In this document: one piece after another, positions 51,419 to 63,925 of the stretch
How the letters are laid out: each line of letters begins with the position of its first letter
Position numbering within the stretch: position 1 is the stretch's first letter
Assembly (NCBI GenBank): GCA_028023455.1
Contig: JAQFVV010006827.1
Span: 124,001-188,000 of the forward strand
Origin: Epiperipatus broadwayi
Lineage: Eukaryota > Onychophora > Udeonychophora > Euonychophora > Peripatidae
DNA length: 64,000 bases
Direction: 5' to 3'
Made by a program: the position numbers and the translations under genes
The notes under the pieces: model-generated
The model's input: only the letters and a program-made list of their open reading frames with translations
Told to the model about the DNA's origin: nothing
Databases searched by the model: none

Positions 51419-51989
51419 TATTATGATAGTAATTTAATGTACAGATTACTTTATTTAGTTTTTTCTTGATTAATTTATATTACTAATTATTTGTTTTATT
51501 ATATCCTAAAGCTTGCAGAAATATAATAAATACAGAATAATCAAACAGTACATAGGGGCGATGCAATTCACTGTTAGAGTGACATACTCTAGAACCCAAA
51601 ATCAATGAATGATGACCCAAGTCAGTAATTTTTGGAGTACATGCTTCTTAAGAACTCTCAAGCAATAAAATTATTATATAACACTACAGATTATAGTATT
51701 AATGCTTCCATGCAATTTACATTCTTTTAACTTTGCTTCAGTTTTATCATAAGTATAAGTTCAATATATAAATTGTTTTGCTTTTTAGTCTGGAGTTATT
51801 TTATTGTTTTCAATTGTATTTTTTCTAACACTTTTAATTATCATGTGCCATTTTTATAGATTTTATGTGTATGTTATAAATATGTTTATGCCAAAAATAA
51901 AAATAAAAATTATAAACAGTACTCATAGTTTAAATATTCAAATGAAGTGTAAATTTACTCTCTTAAAGTTAAACTTTGTAAATTTATTT
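51419..51989. other. AT-rich non-coding sequence
   Basis: No gene was recognised. Confidence 0.45.
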
Positions 51990-52775
51990 TTACAAGGTAA
52001 CATTACAAAAATTACCAAAAATCAAGTCAGATGTCACATGATCTAATTTAATAAGCTTATATTTACAAATGTTATATATATAGAGCTAACAATATAAGCT
52101 CTTAACAAGCTTTGAGAATATTCCCAACCCCAGATGAGTTTCTGCTATTGCATCATCAGTGAGGTGCTAGGATATTCAAGCATTAGATTAAAAATACCAT
52201 GACAAGCCTAGCACTTTATTTAATGTATAACTATTAAGTAGAAAATCTAAAATTTTCAGACATCCGTATGTCTTCCAATCCAGCTATCTAACTTAAATAG
52301 CCATATGGGACCAAACTAAGTTCAGATACACCATATATTAATAACTTTAGTAATATAAAATTGCCAAAGCCTTAATAGAAAAAATAAAATTACAAAAAAA
52401 TCAAGTCAAGCTTGTTAAGAGCTTATTTTGTGAGATCTATATATAATATTTATAAATACAAGCTTATTAAATTATGTCATGTGACATCTGACTTGATTTT
52501 TTTGTATTTTTTGTAGCTATTAAGGTGTTGACAATTTTATATTGCTAAAGCTATTAATATATGGTGTATCTAAACTTAGTTCAGTCCCATATGGCTATTT
52601 AAGTTAGATAGCTGGATGTCTGAAAATTTTAGATTTTCTACTTAATAGGGCTTCTCTTGGTATTTTTAATCTAATGCTTGAATATCCTAGCATTTCACTG
52701 ATGACACCAGTAGCACAAACCAGTCTGGGGATATTCTCAAAGCTTTTTAAAAGATTATTTTGTGAGCTCTATATA
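51990..52775. mobile_element. Large family B palindrome, copy B5
   Basis: Left arm (TTAACAAGCTTTGAGAATAT, TATTCAAGCATTAGAT, CAGCTATCTAACTTAAATAG) and right arm (its reverse complement, to 52760) are each about 300 bases. The outer AAATCAAGTCAGATGTCACA at 52016 is inverted in the centre (52478-52500). There is a ribozyme block in each arm. Confidence 0.8.
52128..52164 (-). ncRNA. Hammerhead motif in B5 left arm
   Basis: Minus strand: CCUCA, core CUGAUGA (52159-52153), stem II UGC-AAUA-GCA, GAAA (52142-52139), cleavage base C (52133), UGGGG. Stem III has a mismatch (ACUCAU for ACUAGU). The right-arm copy (52697-52730) has CAAA for GAAA. Confidence 0.45.
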
Positions 52776-52847
52776 TAACAAAGATAACATTTTACTTTGC
52801 TATCTTATCATAAGGTAAATATTTAAAAAAAATTATATCAGTGGTAT

Positions 52848-52910
52848 GAAATAGCATTGAAGGTTGAGAATTGTATGAAAGTCTGAGTTCAAACCCCTAT
52901 ATGTTACATA
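52848..52910 (+). mobile_element. Family A terminal fragment
   Basis: ATCAGTGGTATGAAATAG through TGAAAGTCTGAGTTCAAACC to CCCCTATAT is an A right-arm end. Confidence 0.65.
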
Positions 52911-53017
52911 TATAAGTGCAGGTATAAAAAGCCTCTAATGTAGAAAAAATAGTATTTCTAAAATATAATAAGTTGTTTTAAATCAATACTAGCATATTAT
53001 AAATGCTGAACTTAAGA

Positions 53018-53320
53018 TGTAATTAAAGGTGATTTGAACATAGACTTTTAAGCTTCATTCAGTTATCCTCTTCCATCTTATATAACTAATAAACATGACC
53101 ACATACATGTGGAAAAGATAAATGGATATCATTTAAAGAGGATTTGAACATAGACTTTTAAGCTTTCTTCAGTTATCCACTCTCATTTTATATAACTGCT
53201 AAACATGCCCACATTATCTTTTCCTATGTATGTGATCATGTTTATCGGTTGTATAAGATGGGAATGGGTAACTGAAACGCTTGAAAGTCTGTGTTCAAAT
53301 CTATTTTAATAAGATGTTTT
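53018..53320. mobile_element. Family A-like nested palindrome, copy A12
   Basis: Two tandem left ends (GATTTGAACATAGACTTTTA at 53031 and 53141), then a right end (TGAAAGTCTGTGTTCAAATC, about 53281-53300). The ribozyme region is absent. Confidence 0.7.
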
Positions 53321-53448
53321 GTAATTTTTAAATTTTTTTAGAATGTTTAAATTTAATTAACCTTTTATGTTATTATATGTTTTATTAATATATTTAAAAT
53401 TTGAACAATTTTTGTAATACAATTTTTTTATTTATAGATATGTATCCA

Positions 53449-53449
53449 C

Positions 53450-53482
<33 letters not shown>
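53449..53482. repeat. (TA)n microsatellite
   Basis: A TA tract framed by ACGTATAT and ATATACGT, so it is also palindromic. Confidence 0.85.
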
Positions 53483-53483
<1 letters not shown>

Positions 53484-54656
53484 GTTACAAAAAGTACATA
53501 TAAATCACTGTTAATAACATTTATATCATTGCCATTTAATGATTAAGACTCAGAATACAAAATAACTTCATTTTACTCTAACATTTGCAAGTGTAATTGT
53601 TTGAGTCAAGTATAGATCAATGAACTCCCAGTTAATATGATAGTTGCTTTAAAAATAGATTTTATTTCAATCATATTCATAAGAAAATTGATGTTCATTT
53701 TAGACATATTTGGTGATTTATGTTAAATTGCATCAGTTATTAAACACTAAATTAATTAATTTGAACTTCTAGGATAGCCATGTTAATGAGGCATAGAATT
53801 GTTTGCTATGGCTATAAGCACATATATTCTTGGGTTCATTAATAAGAAGAAACCTTATTTATTAATGACTTAATTAAAAGAAACATGGATTAAGAGTAAT
53901 TGGTATATTAAAGCTGTAGAGGAGATACAGACATTGTTTAGCACATAGATCTAAAAAATCACATAATCCTATTAAATCCTTTGACAAAATTATCTTATAT
54001 GATAGCAATGTTAATTTAATAAGGAGAACAGATTATATTAATGATCATTTGAGTAATAAGAGAATTGAGAAGATATTTCAGTTATATATCTATTCTACTT
54101 ATATCCAGCTTAATGAAGTTTATGACAGCCCTTTATAATCTTAAATATGGAAAATCTGTAGATATTTATGAAATATGTGATTTTAAACAATGATGGTGAT
54201 ATATTAGTTTGAGAATACTGATATTTTTTTATAAATATATGAACTCATGAAGTTGTACCACCTGATTTTAAAATACTTCTATTATTCCTGTTTTTAAAAA
54301 CAATAGAAATAGCCAATATTAAAAAAATTATCATGGAATATAATTGCTATTCTTTTATAATACTTTCAAAAATTTTGTTGAATAAGTTTACTCTCAAACA
54401 TAAGCAAATAGTTACCAAAAGGTTAATGTGATGTTAGAGGATCAAAATGCATTGTAGAGTATGACTTTATTGTCAAAAAAAAAACAAGAAGAAGGATTAG
54501 AAATTAATAATTTATATATTAACTTTATTGATTTGGGCAAAGCATTTGACTCAGTTAAATAAATGGATCTATATAGCATTGTTTAAAATTTATCCATTAA
54601 AATTTATTCATATTTCAAATCTTCTACATGGTAGAATAAAATAAAGAATTAAAAAA

Positions 54657-54838
54657 GGCAAAACTTTCCATACAGTAGTGCCACTCAGTGGCAACCAGAG
54701 TAATCAATGAATGCCAGAAGGCTTCTGCATAAAATCCCTATCTAGTGCCTACATATCCAATATCCCCAGACTAGTTTCTGCCTTGTGGCCTTCATCAGTG
54801 AGGAGCACTGAAGGCACTACTGTAAGGAGAATTTTCTC
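54657..54838. mobile_element. Family B unit inserted in the LINE, copy B3
   Basis: The ends GGCAAAACTTTCCATACAGT and the approximate inverse near 54815-54838 enclose one ribozyme block. At 182 bases it is the same size as B2, so this is probably the basic B unit. It splits the RT region cleanly. Confidence 0.8.
54764..54803 (-). ncRNA. Hammerhead ribozyme motif in B3 (best family B copy)
   Basis: Minus strand: CCUCA (54803-54799), core CUGAUGA (54798-54792), stem II GCC-ACAA-GGC, GAAA (54778-54775), stem III from the palindrome ACUAGU, cleavage triplet GUC with C at 54769, then UGGGG closing 5 bp with CCUCA. A distal AGUGC/GCACU pairing could extend stem I. Core and GUC agree with the hammerhead consensus; stem II is only 3 bp plus flanking A and G bases. 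Predicted cleavage is between 54769 and 54768. Confidence 0.62.
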
Positions 54839-56282
54839 TTTTTTAATAACAGTAATGTGCTAGCATAAGAAATAGTGATCATGTGATGTTTAGTAGTTTA
54901 AAATGAAGGATTAGTACTATAAGTGGAAAATCTGAGTCATTTGAAATGAAATGGATTTAAAATAAGAATATGTAAAAAACTCCAATTTTATTGCTTTCAG
55001 TTTTTATGGCAATGGTGTTTGAAATTGTTATAGAAAGTTTCATGAATCAGAGATTGAAGATGTAATATAGATTTGATGGAGAAATTTTGAATTTAAATTG
55101 ATTACATTTTCAACTTATGGATTTATACTGTAATAATAATTGGGCCATTTTTGCCATTTCATGAGATAACCTTAATGTTTTGAAGGAATGGTCTAAACAC
55201 TTTGGTTTAGCATTAATGTTCAAAACACTCAAATCCTTCATAACCAATAATGGAAAAAAATTCCTCATCGTTTGTTAACTTGAATAATGCTAAACTTGCG
55301 AATATGAAACAATTTAATCACCCTGATAACTTTTCAAATAGAAAGATAAATTTAAATATTGAGTGCAGACTGGACTGATGTGAGCTGCTTCAGCTTTTAA
55401 CAAGCTAAACTATAGGGTATTTCATCACTCTGTTATGATTAATGCAACAAAATTAGTTTTAACTTTAACTTTGTTTTAATCTATTATATAAAAATAAGAC
55501 CTGGATTTAATTGACATAACATGAAAAAAATTAAAAAAACTTCATATTGGGACTTTGTAAAAATTATAAATATACATTGATAAGATCATAAGACTAGTTA
55601 ATGCGATATCCAGATGCCTGTAAAATGAAATTTTTATTGGGTTGGACATGTGGAAAAAATAAATAAAGCAAGATTTAAATATAATTTTTATGGAAGTGGA
55701 AGAACCTCATTTACATTATAAAGATTATCTTAAAAACAAACTATGAAAATACAATGTACATTGCCTTTATTGGAAAGATTTGGATAGAGATAGGATACAG
55801 TGGGAAGGTACTAATAGACAAAATGTTAAGATATTTTGGGAAAAGTTTGCTACAAAACAAATTAAAAGATAGCATCTCAAAAAATAAAACAAACTAAATA
55901 ATGGGCCAGCACATTTTACATATGGATATACTTGTAGTATGTGAAGTGGTTTCTATAATTATACAAACTTATGTTTCTATCTTTTTTTCGGCAAATATGC
56001 CAATACGGATACTAAAATCCAAATGAAGTGATTTAAAGCTGCGAAGTAAACTGTGGAGGTATTATTCATAACCCCTATCAACTCAGACAAATGTGGAAAA
56101 CCTATATTTATTTACAAATGGTTGTGAATGATAGAATACTATAATGCAGGGTTGGCCAACTTTTGTGTTCATAAGATCTACTTTTTATTTGAAAAATGTG
56201 TTGCGATCTACTTGTTGTTCTAGGCGATCAACTTGTTGTCATAGGCGTAGTCTAAGTGGAGGGAGGTGTGAAATACATACTA

Positions 56283-56392
56283 TTTTTTTTCATATGTCAT
56301 AGCATCGGCCGGGATTCGAACACAACCGTCTACAACCAACTACTTGCTTGCAAGGCGGCTGCGATGACCTCTCAGCTAACAACGCTTGACAA
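56283..56392 (-). mobile_element. tRNA-like SINE, copy S4 (best preserved)
   Basis: Minus strand: TTAGCTGAGAGGTCATCGCA resembles an A box (TRGCNNAGY.GG). TGTTCGAATCCCGGCC holds a good RNA polymerase III B box. The unit ends GCTATGACATATG with an A tail. The spacing between boxes is longer than in a standard tRNA, as in a tRNA with a long variable arm or a SINE. Confidence 0.75.
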
Positions 56393-56850
56393 CTATTTTT
56401 ATATATCTATCTAGTAAAAAATAACAATTATTTAACGGGCTACAAAACTCATGTCCGGGTGAATCAAAGCAACATGAATAATTATTAACAATATTTATTA
56501 ATTCAAATTAGCTACATTAAATCAAGATTAAAAATATTATTTTCAATAATGATACGGCTTAGTGGACTTCACTTATCTAGAATTGAAAAAAAAATTAGAA
56601 CAAAAACAAAAATAACAAAAATACTTGAAAATCTTGACTTAATTTGTTTCACTCATTTCCCGAGCTCTTGCCAGATTGGTCTCGCAATCAATCTAAAATG
56701 GCTTTGCGATTGACCGGTGAATCACGATCGAATTGTTGAACGCCCTTGCTATAATGCATGTAAAATTCAGTATTCAACAATTTACAATTTACATTTTAAT
56801 ATATGCATTTTTTTTCCATAGTACAGGCATTCTCATACCTGCACTCCAGT
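56393..56850. other. AT-rich non-coding sequence
   Basis: Slightly more CpG-containing than average. No gene was recognised. Confidence 0.4.
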
Positions 56851-56851
56851 A

Positions 56852-56965
56852 TGTAATATATAGGAGGTTTGAAGTATGTGTGATCAAGTGTGTCGGCAAT
56901 ATGAGATAGCGTGGATAGTTGAGGATCGTGTGAAAGTCTGAGTTCATATCCCCTATATAATTTAC
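56852..56965 (+). mobile_element. Family A terminal fragment
   Basis: TATATAGGAGGTTTGAAG, then ATGAGATAGCGTGGATAGTTG to GTGTGAAAGTCTGAGTTC and CCCCTATATAA. It is a collapsed A copy with both ends and no ribozyme. Confidence 0.65.
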
Positions 56966-57079
56966 ATTTCGATAAATCTGAATATCAAATTTTTCTAAAA
57001 AATTTCGTATTAATATTTTTTTATTAATAGTTTTTAAATATGACTAGCTTATCTTAATTCGAGAACTAATACTATTAAC

Positions 57080-57171
57080 AAACAATCGCACCCGCCTTGC
57101 AAGCAAGTAGTTGGTTGCAGACGAGTGTGGGTTCGCGTCCCGGTCGATGCTATGACATATGAAAAAAAAAA
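57080..57171 (+). mobile_element. tRNA-like SINE, copy S5 (5' truncated)
   Basis: CCGCCTTGCAAGCAAGTAGT, GGGTTCGCGTCCCGG (B-box-like), GATGCTATGACATATG and an A tail. It faces S4 in the opposite orientation. Confidence 0.7.
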
Positions 57172-57612
57172 CAATTATACAAAATGGGTTCCTATTGAAA
57201 TCAAGATTAGTATTATCTTTTTAATTATTATCACAGATTTAAATAAATATAAAAATTTTAATAATTTTAATCTTCATCTTTTTTCAGTTTATCCAAAAAG
57301 ATAGTTTATTTATGAATTAGTACATAATAATGTGTTTGAGTTAGCAAAAACAAAAAACAGTATACACTGTTCTATTATTATGCTATAGCAAATATTATGT
57401 GGCTTTAATTATCTTATTACATTGTGTTAACCAATTACAATTTCTATTTTCATTCAGTTAATAATGTAAACACTGCTTTGAATAATGGAAACATTATGCC
57501 TTACTAAATTAATCTTACAATATTTATCTAATAAGTATTTTTAATTATATATGAATAAAAAATAGTATCCTTTTATTTGTCAATATTTTTAATATTGTCT
57601 ATTTTCTTCCAG

Positions 57613-57704
57613 TTACTATGGTTCCCATGCCATTATCTGTGAATGTCCTGATACTTATTCTGGTGGAAAATGCGAAAATAAAATTATTCATCAAGTAGAA
57701 AAAG
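57613..57704 (+). CDS. Internal exon: C-terminal half of an EGF-like domain
   Basis: A strong acceptor (TATTTTCTTCCAG) and donor (AAAAG/GTAACA) bound 92 bases. Only one frame is open throughout: one base, 30 codons, one base, so phase 2 upstream and phase 1 downstream. The peptide YYGSHAIICECPDTYSGG, then KCENK, has the C-x-C-x8-C spacing and the Y-x-G-G-x-C-E ending of EGF-like domains, supplying cysteines 4 to 6. Cysteines 1 to 3 would lie in the exon before, which I could not find. EGF repeats occur in extracellular and membrane proteins (adhesion, signalling, astacin-type proteases), so the protein is not identified. It is too short to be seen in length-filtered ORF lists. Confidence 0.72.
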
Positions 57705-57940
57705 GTAACATTATTTAAACAAAGTCAAACGTAATTTTTATTGAATCTATTAGTATAATACGTAGTTATTACAAACTGTTGCTATTGTTTTTTAATTATA
57801 ATTTTTATTATGTATGATTTTTATTATGATAAAATATTTTTCCTTTTTTAATCATGACTATTTAAAATTATATTTTTTTACATATTAAAAATGTAATATT
57901 TGAAATACAAGCATTCTTTGTGTACCTGAAGCTTAATTGT

Positions 57941-58724
57941 AAATATAGGGGGTTTGAATACAGACTTTCAAGCACCCTTTAACTATCCACACTATGTCCT
58001 TATCACTGATTACATGACCACACACATGTAGAAAAGATTAATAATCACCAATATATGTATTTTGTGCTGAACCAGCACTCATCAGGTGGTCCAGATCATC
58101 ATCTCCCACACATATATACAATCAGTGCTCAGTTTTTAGTAAGATAGCAAATTTTCATATTTTAATAGACAGGCTTCAATCTACCTCAACCTCCAATTCT
58201 TCAGCCATACACACCATTGAAAATATGATGATAGAATGCCCAAATCCTGTGCTTATATCAATAGTGATTTTTGCTATGTCCATGTTGACCTCAAGTCACT
58301 CTGGTACCTCATGTATAGAACCATATCCATTCAAATACCTTAAAGTTCTATACATGAGGGACCCAAATGACTTGAGGTCAACATGGGCATGATAATAATA
58401 TTGGCATCAGCATGGGATTTGTGCCTTACTTTATCAGATTTTCAATCGCATGGATGGCTGAAGAGTTAGTTGGAGGTTGGAGTAGATTGAAGATGTGCAT
58501 TGAAGTATGAAGATTAGCTATCTTAATATAAACTAAGCAGTGATTCTATATATGTGTGAGAGATGAGAATCTGGACTAAGTGATGAGTGCTGGTTCAGCA
58601 TGAAATACAAATATTGATGATTATTTATCTGTTCTACATGTGTGTGGTCATGTGGATCAGTGATATGAGATAGTGTGGATAGTTGAAGGGTGCTTGAAAG
58701 TTTGTATTCAAATCCCCTATATTT
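57941..58724. mobile_element. Palindromic element, family A, full-length copy A11
   Basis: The termini AAATATAGGGG and CCCCTATATTT are inverted and include a possible TA target duplication. Outer arms, a middle block (CATGTTGACCTCAAGTCACT) and its inverted copy, and an inner CCTCATGTATAGAACC / GTTCTATACATGAGG form one palindrome of about 784 bases centred near 58328. The two ribozyme blocks are mutated: left AAAA for GAAA, right GUGAUGA. It is the best guide to the full family structure. Confidence 0.9.
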
Positions 58725-60400
58725 ATATTAAAAATATATAATTTTGACTGGAGCTGATAATTTCAAAATGACAAAAGTAGTCCAACAATAAAAAAGAATT
58801 GTAGAATTTATTTATTGATGGACAAGTTCTATAAATACTACCAGATTGTAAGGAAATTGCAATAATTAATAAATTATCATTTGTCATGGAGCAGTTTTTA
58901 TTTATTTCTGTATATGTTGAAATTAGATTTAATTTTAAATTAAAAACCAGTAAATAAATAAAGGGATAGTGTTAATAAATATAGACTCATAATTTATTAT
59001 TGTATATCTAATGCAGATAATTTCTATCGCTCATCTTAATCTATAGTTAAAATAGTGATATTATTTTCATCTCAGATTCATCTCCTAAGTTATTGTTTAA
59101 GAAGCTGGTCATAAGGATATGCTTGATATGTTATTAAATTATTCACTTATTTCCTTATTGTATTACAGAGAGATATAGAGAAACTTAGTAAACACATTAA
59201 ATTTAGTTCAATGACAATGTTTTTACTCATGTATGGTTAAGCTTTTATTTATGAGTAAATAAGTCACTTCTTTGTCAATTAAATGCAATAAATTAAAAAC
59301 AAAATTATACAACATATTCTGAAAAAAAAAAACTATTGAAAATATTAAATACGACACAAATGTATTTTTAATGCTGAGAATTGTTGTCAAAGACAACTGA
59401 TATATTTCTTAGAAAAAAATTATTTTCAAAACTTTTAGTAAATGGAAATACGAATTTCTGCATTTAAGAGCACATTTTCATAATGCAATCAATCAAAAAC
59501 TACTATATTTTCTGCTCATAACTGAGGTTATGTTACTAATGAGGCAACCTTCTTCATGATTAGTATATGGTTGATATGTGTTTAAGGCAACAAAGCAAAG
59601 CATTATGATGAAATACAACCACTATTTCCATCTAGTTTGCTATTACTTGTCATGTTATTTTCAATTTATGTTAGTATTACAAATATGTAATTTTTTACTG
59701 ATACCAGATGTTAGATTATAAAATAATAATTCCTTTAACATAATGGAAATGCATAGATGTTTATAATCTCAACATAAGTTAATAAATAAGATTAATGTAA
59801 GCACAACTTTATCTTACTCTTTTTTTGTCATAAATCAAACTTTGTCAGCATACAAAATTATTCCAATTTGAAAAACATTTTCAAAAGAAGATGAAAAGTT
59901 TGTGTTGCTACTTCAATTTCCCAACAATAATTTTAATCCTTTTCTATATGAACAATAAATATGTATGACTTGCCTAATTTAAGTGCATTCCTACATAAAA
60001 TTTGAGTTTTTGTACTTTAACAATTATTCTTAAAAGTGGAAAAAAGATTTTGCACAAAGATTGCTTAACATATTACAACTGTACAAGTTCAATATTATCA
60101 CACTTTTGATGGAAGACTTAAATTATAAATTTTTTTGATATGCTATGACAATTTAATTAACAAAAATAATACAGTGAGGATACACCATTCTCAAACAAGG
60201 AACACACAATTATCAATGGGTGGACAAATACTAATGCTTTATGTGCATTAAACATTTTTATTGTAATTTCTCCAGTAGGTTTAATATCATGAAATATTTA
60301 CATTTTTGAATTTTTTACTGTAAATATTAGCAAAAAATTGTAAATTTTTGGCAATGAAAAAATCCTTAGAAAAATTTGATTACCTTAAACATTAAATGGG
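58725..60400. other. AT-rich, intron-like sequence
   Basis: No gene, RNA or repeat was recognised. If the two exons belong together it lies inside their intron. Confidence 0.5.
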
Positions 60401-60413
60401 ATCTTCATATTTA

Positions 60414-60459
<46 letters not shown>

Positions 60460-60466
60460 AATATGA

Positions 60467-60470
<4 letters not shown>
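60401..60470. repeat. Perfect 70-bp palindrome centred on (TA)n
   Basis: ATCTTCATATTTAGTGTGTG, TGTATATA and the exact reverse complement with no spacer. A further (TA)n runs to about 60503. Confidence 0.92.
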
Positions 60471-60503
<33 letters not shown>

Positions 60504-60505
<2 letters not shown>

Positions 60506-63500
60506 GCAGAAAGAATTTATAGAGTTATATCATTGGAAAAGATGTTGAAGTATTTAACATCCAGCTAAAAACCTTGCAGGCAAAAGACTTAATACTGGCC
60601 TCAAAATTCTTATACAACAACACATGGGGCTTATATAGAAGGTTGGCCTCATAAAAATGAGACACTCACTAACTTAGATGACAATCCTTTGATTTGTATG
60701 CAAAAGAATCCCAATTGAAACAGCAGACTTCTACCTTTAGCCTTGCATGGCATAAACCAAATGTATATAAGTTACAATAAAATTTATTTTAAACTACTAT
60801 ATTGATAAAAATCATTATTATTTAAGCTAGTCAAATACTCTTCTAGACATGATATAAAATGATGAAAATGCTAGGAAATAAACAAGGTAAATAGAAAATT
60901 AGGCTGATAAGGTTGAAGGAACTTTTCTTCCAAAAGTTTTAAAAAAAGCTTAGGTTATAATCAATTCAATTGTTTAATGAAAATAATAGCCATCTAATGT
61001 TTAAATCTGTGTATATGCTGAAGATATTATATTTTTACCTTTTTTGCTAGATGATAGACACTATATTCATGAACATTAAAAAAATTTTTTAAGAGAATAC
61101 AATAGACTAAAGACATACAAAAATAGTAGTGAATCATTTCACCATCATTACCTTGAGAGATTTAGAAATATTCCAAAATTATTCATTCATATTTTTAAAA
61201 AAAAATAAAAAAAATTTTCCAATAGAAAGTTTTTAGAAAAATAATTTGGCAGATTATAATAGTAAAATAATACTTTGCTGAAATGTATTTATATATAATT
61301 CTTCTATTATAGATCTCTCAAAAAACAACAAAAAAGTCAAATAAAAAACATATTTGTATTGTATCATATAAAATAAGATTTGAGAAATTATCCATGCATG
61401 CATATACACACATATATGTGTAATGATATTCTTATTCGATATATGTATTTTTTCCAAGTTATATACCTAATCTTGTAATTAAATATTAATAAATACAAAA
61501 ACATAAATTTGTATAAAGTAGTACAACTTTAAAAACTTTTATCCATCTAGGGGCACTTTCAACTAGCTTTCATAGTCTTTGTCAACTAATTTTTTCAAAC
61601 ACAATTTCAAAACTAATAATGTGAAAATATTACAAATTGAAAGAAACAATAATAAAAAAAAATAAAGGAAGCTATATGAATATATAAATGCAAGCATGAC
61701 TTAATAAACAGAAAAGCACATTATGTAAAAATCTATGAATTGTGGGAGAATTCAACTTTGAAGTATGTTTGAAAAAGTTAGTTGAAAAAACTATGAAGCT
61801 AGTCAAAAGTCTCCTAGATGAATAAAAGTTTTCAAAGTTCTACTTTATATATATTTGTGTTACTGCATTTATTAATATTTAATTGCAAGATTATATATTT
61901 ATATACATACATGTAATTATTTGAAGCAACCTTTTCAAGGAATAATAACAAATATAAAGAAGCAAATACAAACCTTATGATATATCTCTTGTGGTAACAA
62001 ATAAAAAAGCTAAAAGCTTCTTGAAATTTTAATAATTACCAAACTTTTACTAATGTAGTTTATAAATGCAGAAATTACAAATTGAACCTATTGTATTGAT
62101 AACCACAAATGTAGAATTATGAGTTTCCAGATGATGCTAAGAAATGTGGCCTGAAAATTTACTACAGCTATGATAATTTAATACAGTTAATTACATTTTA
62201 TAAATGTAAAATGGCACACAATATTTTTTTCTTTGCAGATCTTTAATTAGGTCTAGAATTTTTGAGAATGTTAAGTGGAGATTATTTAGTTTTTAAATAT
62301 GAAAAAATATTTTGGTGAAAAAGTATAAAAAGTAAACAAATATCATAAGAGTGTGATTGATTACCATTGGTGTAAAAAATAGGATAATATATTCATTTTT
62401 ATATATTACACGTAGAATTAAAACAATTACCAAACAACATGAGTTTTTTACATGATGTATATAATTGAATCATTTCATTACTATGCTCGATGATATTAGT
62501 TTGTCTCTTTACAAAAATCTACTTAGGAAGTGAAATATCAATTGCTTTCATTTAGAGAGTATAGATGCTTATAGAACATAATGAAGACTACATCATGTAA
62601 GTTGTAAACTTATTCAAAAAGTAAAATTTAATATAGCAAGATTAAAACACAGCATTACAAGCATGTTAAACAAACACATTAAAACTGTATTCCTAATTTG
62701 TAAGATTAAAAAACTCATACTTAAAATTTTATCATCTTTATAATTTTTTCTCTGGAGTTAGGTTGACATACTCATTTGCAAGTAGCTGCTGATTTTATTA
62801 ATAATGATCAATAATTATAGCAATTTATTTTTAAAGTAGGTCGACAATATTTGATTAATAAGATCAGATATCCTTTCACTATTTTCATCTCATAAGGTTG
62901 AATTAATTTATGAATTCTTACTGGTCGCAGGTAGTTACTGAACTAGCTTTATTTATTGAAAAGTTTGCTGAACTATTTTATTACAGGAATATATATATAC
63001 TAGATAAACAAAAACTGTCAAGAACATTGCTCTCATTATCAAATTAAAATTTGTATCAAACCAATCTTTTGGAAAAATAGTTTTAATTTAAAAAGTATTA
63101 GATTATGTATATGAGTAACATCATTAGCAAAAAGAAAAGAAGCTAAAAGATAAAATCATTTTATTAGTATATATATAATGAGATTAGTTGCATAAAAATA
63201 ACTAGTTTTAGCCATATTTTAAGGATTAAGGATAAAAAAAAACCATTGCATGTAAATCAATACTAATTTTATATATGATTGCAGAGATAAAAAAAAAGCA
63301 TTTAATAAAAGACCATTTGTACTGAAAGTTAATCATTATTAAAAAAATTCAAAGGCAAATAAACATTAATAGTTAGTAAAAATAACTCTTAACATATTTT
63401 TGTTATAAGTTTCAATTAATGATTGAGGTAGAAAAATTGTATTTGTAGGAATGAAGTATCAAGAAATTTCACAATCTTTTCGTTAGCAGCATGGGATATA

Positions 63501-63925
63501 AATCTTTTGCCATAAACACAATCTTGTAATGGAATGTATGTGAGGAAAAATATTTAAATTGAATTTTAATTTTTAATCTTGTATTTGTTTGTTTTTAATT
63601 ATTATTACAAATAAGTGAGATAATACATTGTACAAGTAAATATAATGCTTAATTAGTATATTCCTCAAATAAGTTGACTTAATAAATCAATAATGTAAAA
63701 AATAAATAAATAGGAATTTGTATTTTTGTTATCATTTACCATTATCGAATGTTTTACAAGTGAATAATTTTATACACCTTGTCTTTATTATTAATTTGAT
63801 TGATTCTAAATCATCTTACAAATTATCAAGATATTTTTAATGTATTTGACTTATAGAGTGACTTGCTTTATACATGTAAAGGAAAGCACCATTTTGTTTA
63901 CTTATCCTAACTATTAATTTTTCAG
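60504..63925. other. AT-rich, intron-like sequence
   Basis: A stretch at 60530-60740 is a little GC-richer but open in no frame. No other feature was recognised. Confidence 0.5.

Larger units (their letters stand above)
53940..55870 (+). pseudogene. LINE ORF2 reverse transcriptase, degraded, interrupted by B3
   Basis: Fragments in several + strand frames follow the LINE ORF2 order: RRTDYINDHLSN near 54020 (linker before RT), a fingers region near 54270-54400, INFIDLGKAFDSVK at about 54520-54560 (RT motif with the catalytic Asp), DGEILNLN near 55077, WSKHFGLALMFKT near 55190-55230, a GLDMWKK block (from the G-H-V motif) near 55640, and HYKDYLKNKL with YWKDLDRDRIQWEG at about 55713-55808. Every fragment is separated by stops or frameshifts, so it is dead. 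It would have encoded RT for target-primed reverse transcription. The tail (HYKD.LK, W..L..DR..W) is common in invertebrate LINEs. The clade is not resolved. B3 splits it at 54657-54838. Confidence 0.8.

Noticed and set aside
56283-56392. Genuine tRNA gene
   Set aside because: It has A- and B-box-like blocks, but it recurs as diverged copies with A tails and lacks a convincing anticodon arm and acceptor stem; SINE is the better call.
58040-58620. Active ribozymes in full-length copy A11
   Set aside because: The left arm has AAAA for GAAA and the right arm GUGAUGA for CUGAUGA, so both cores are broken.
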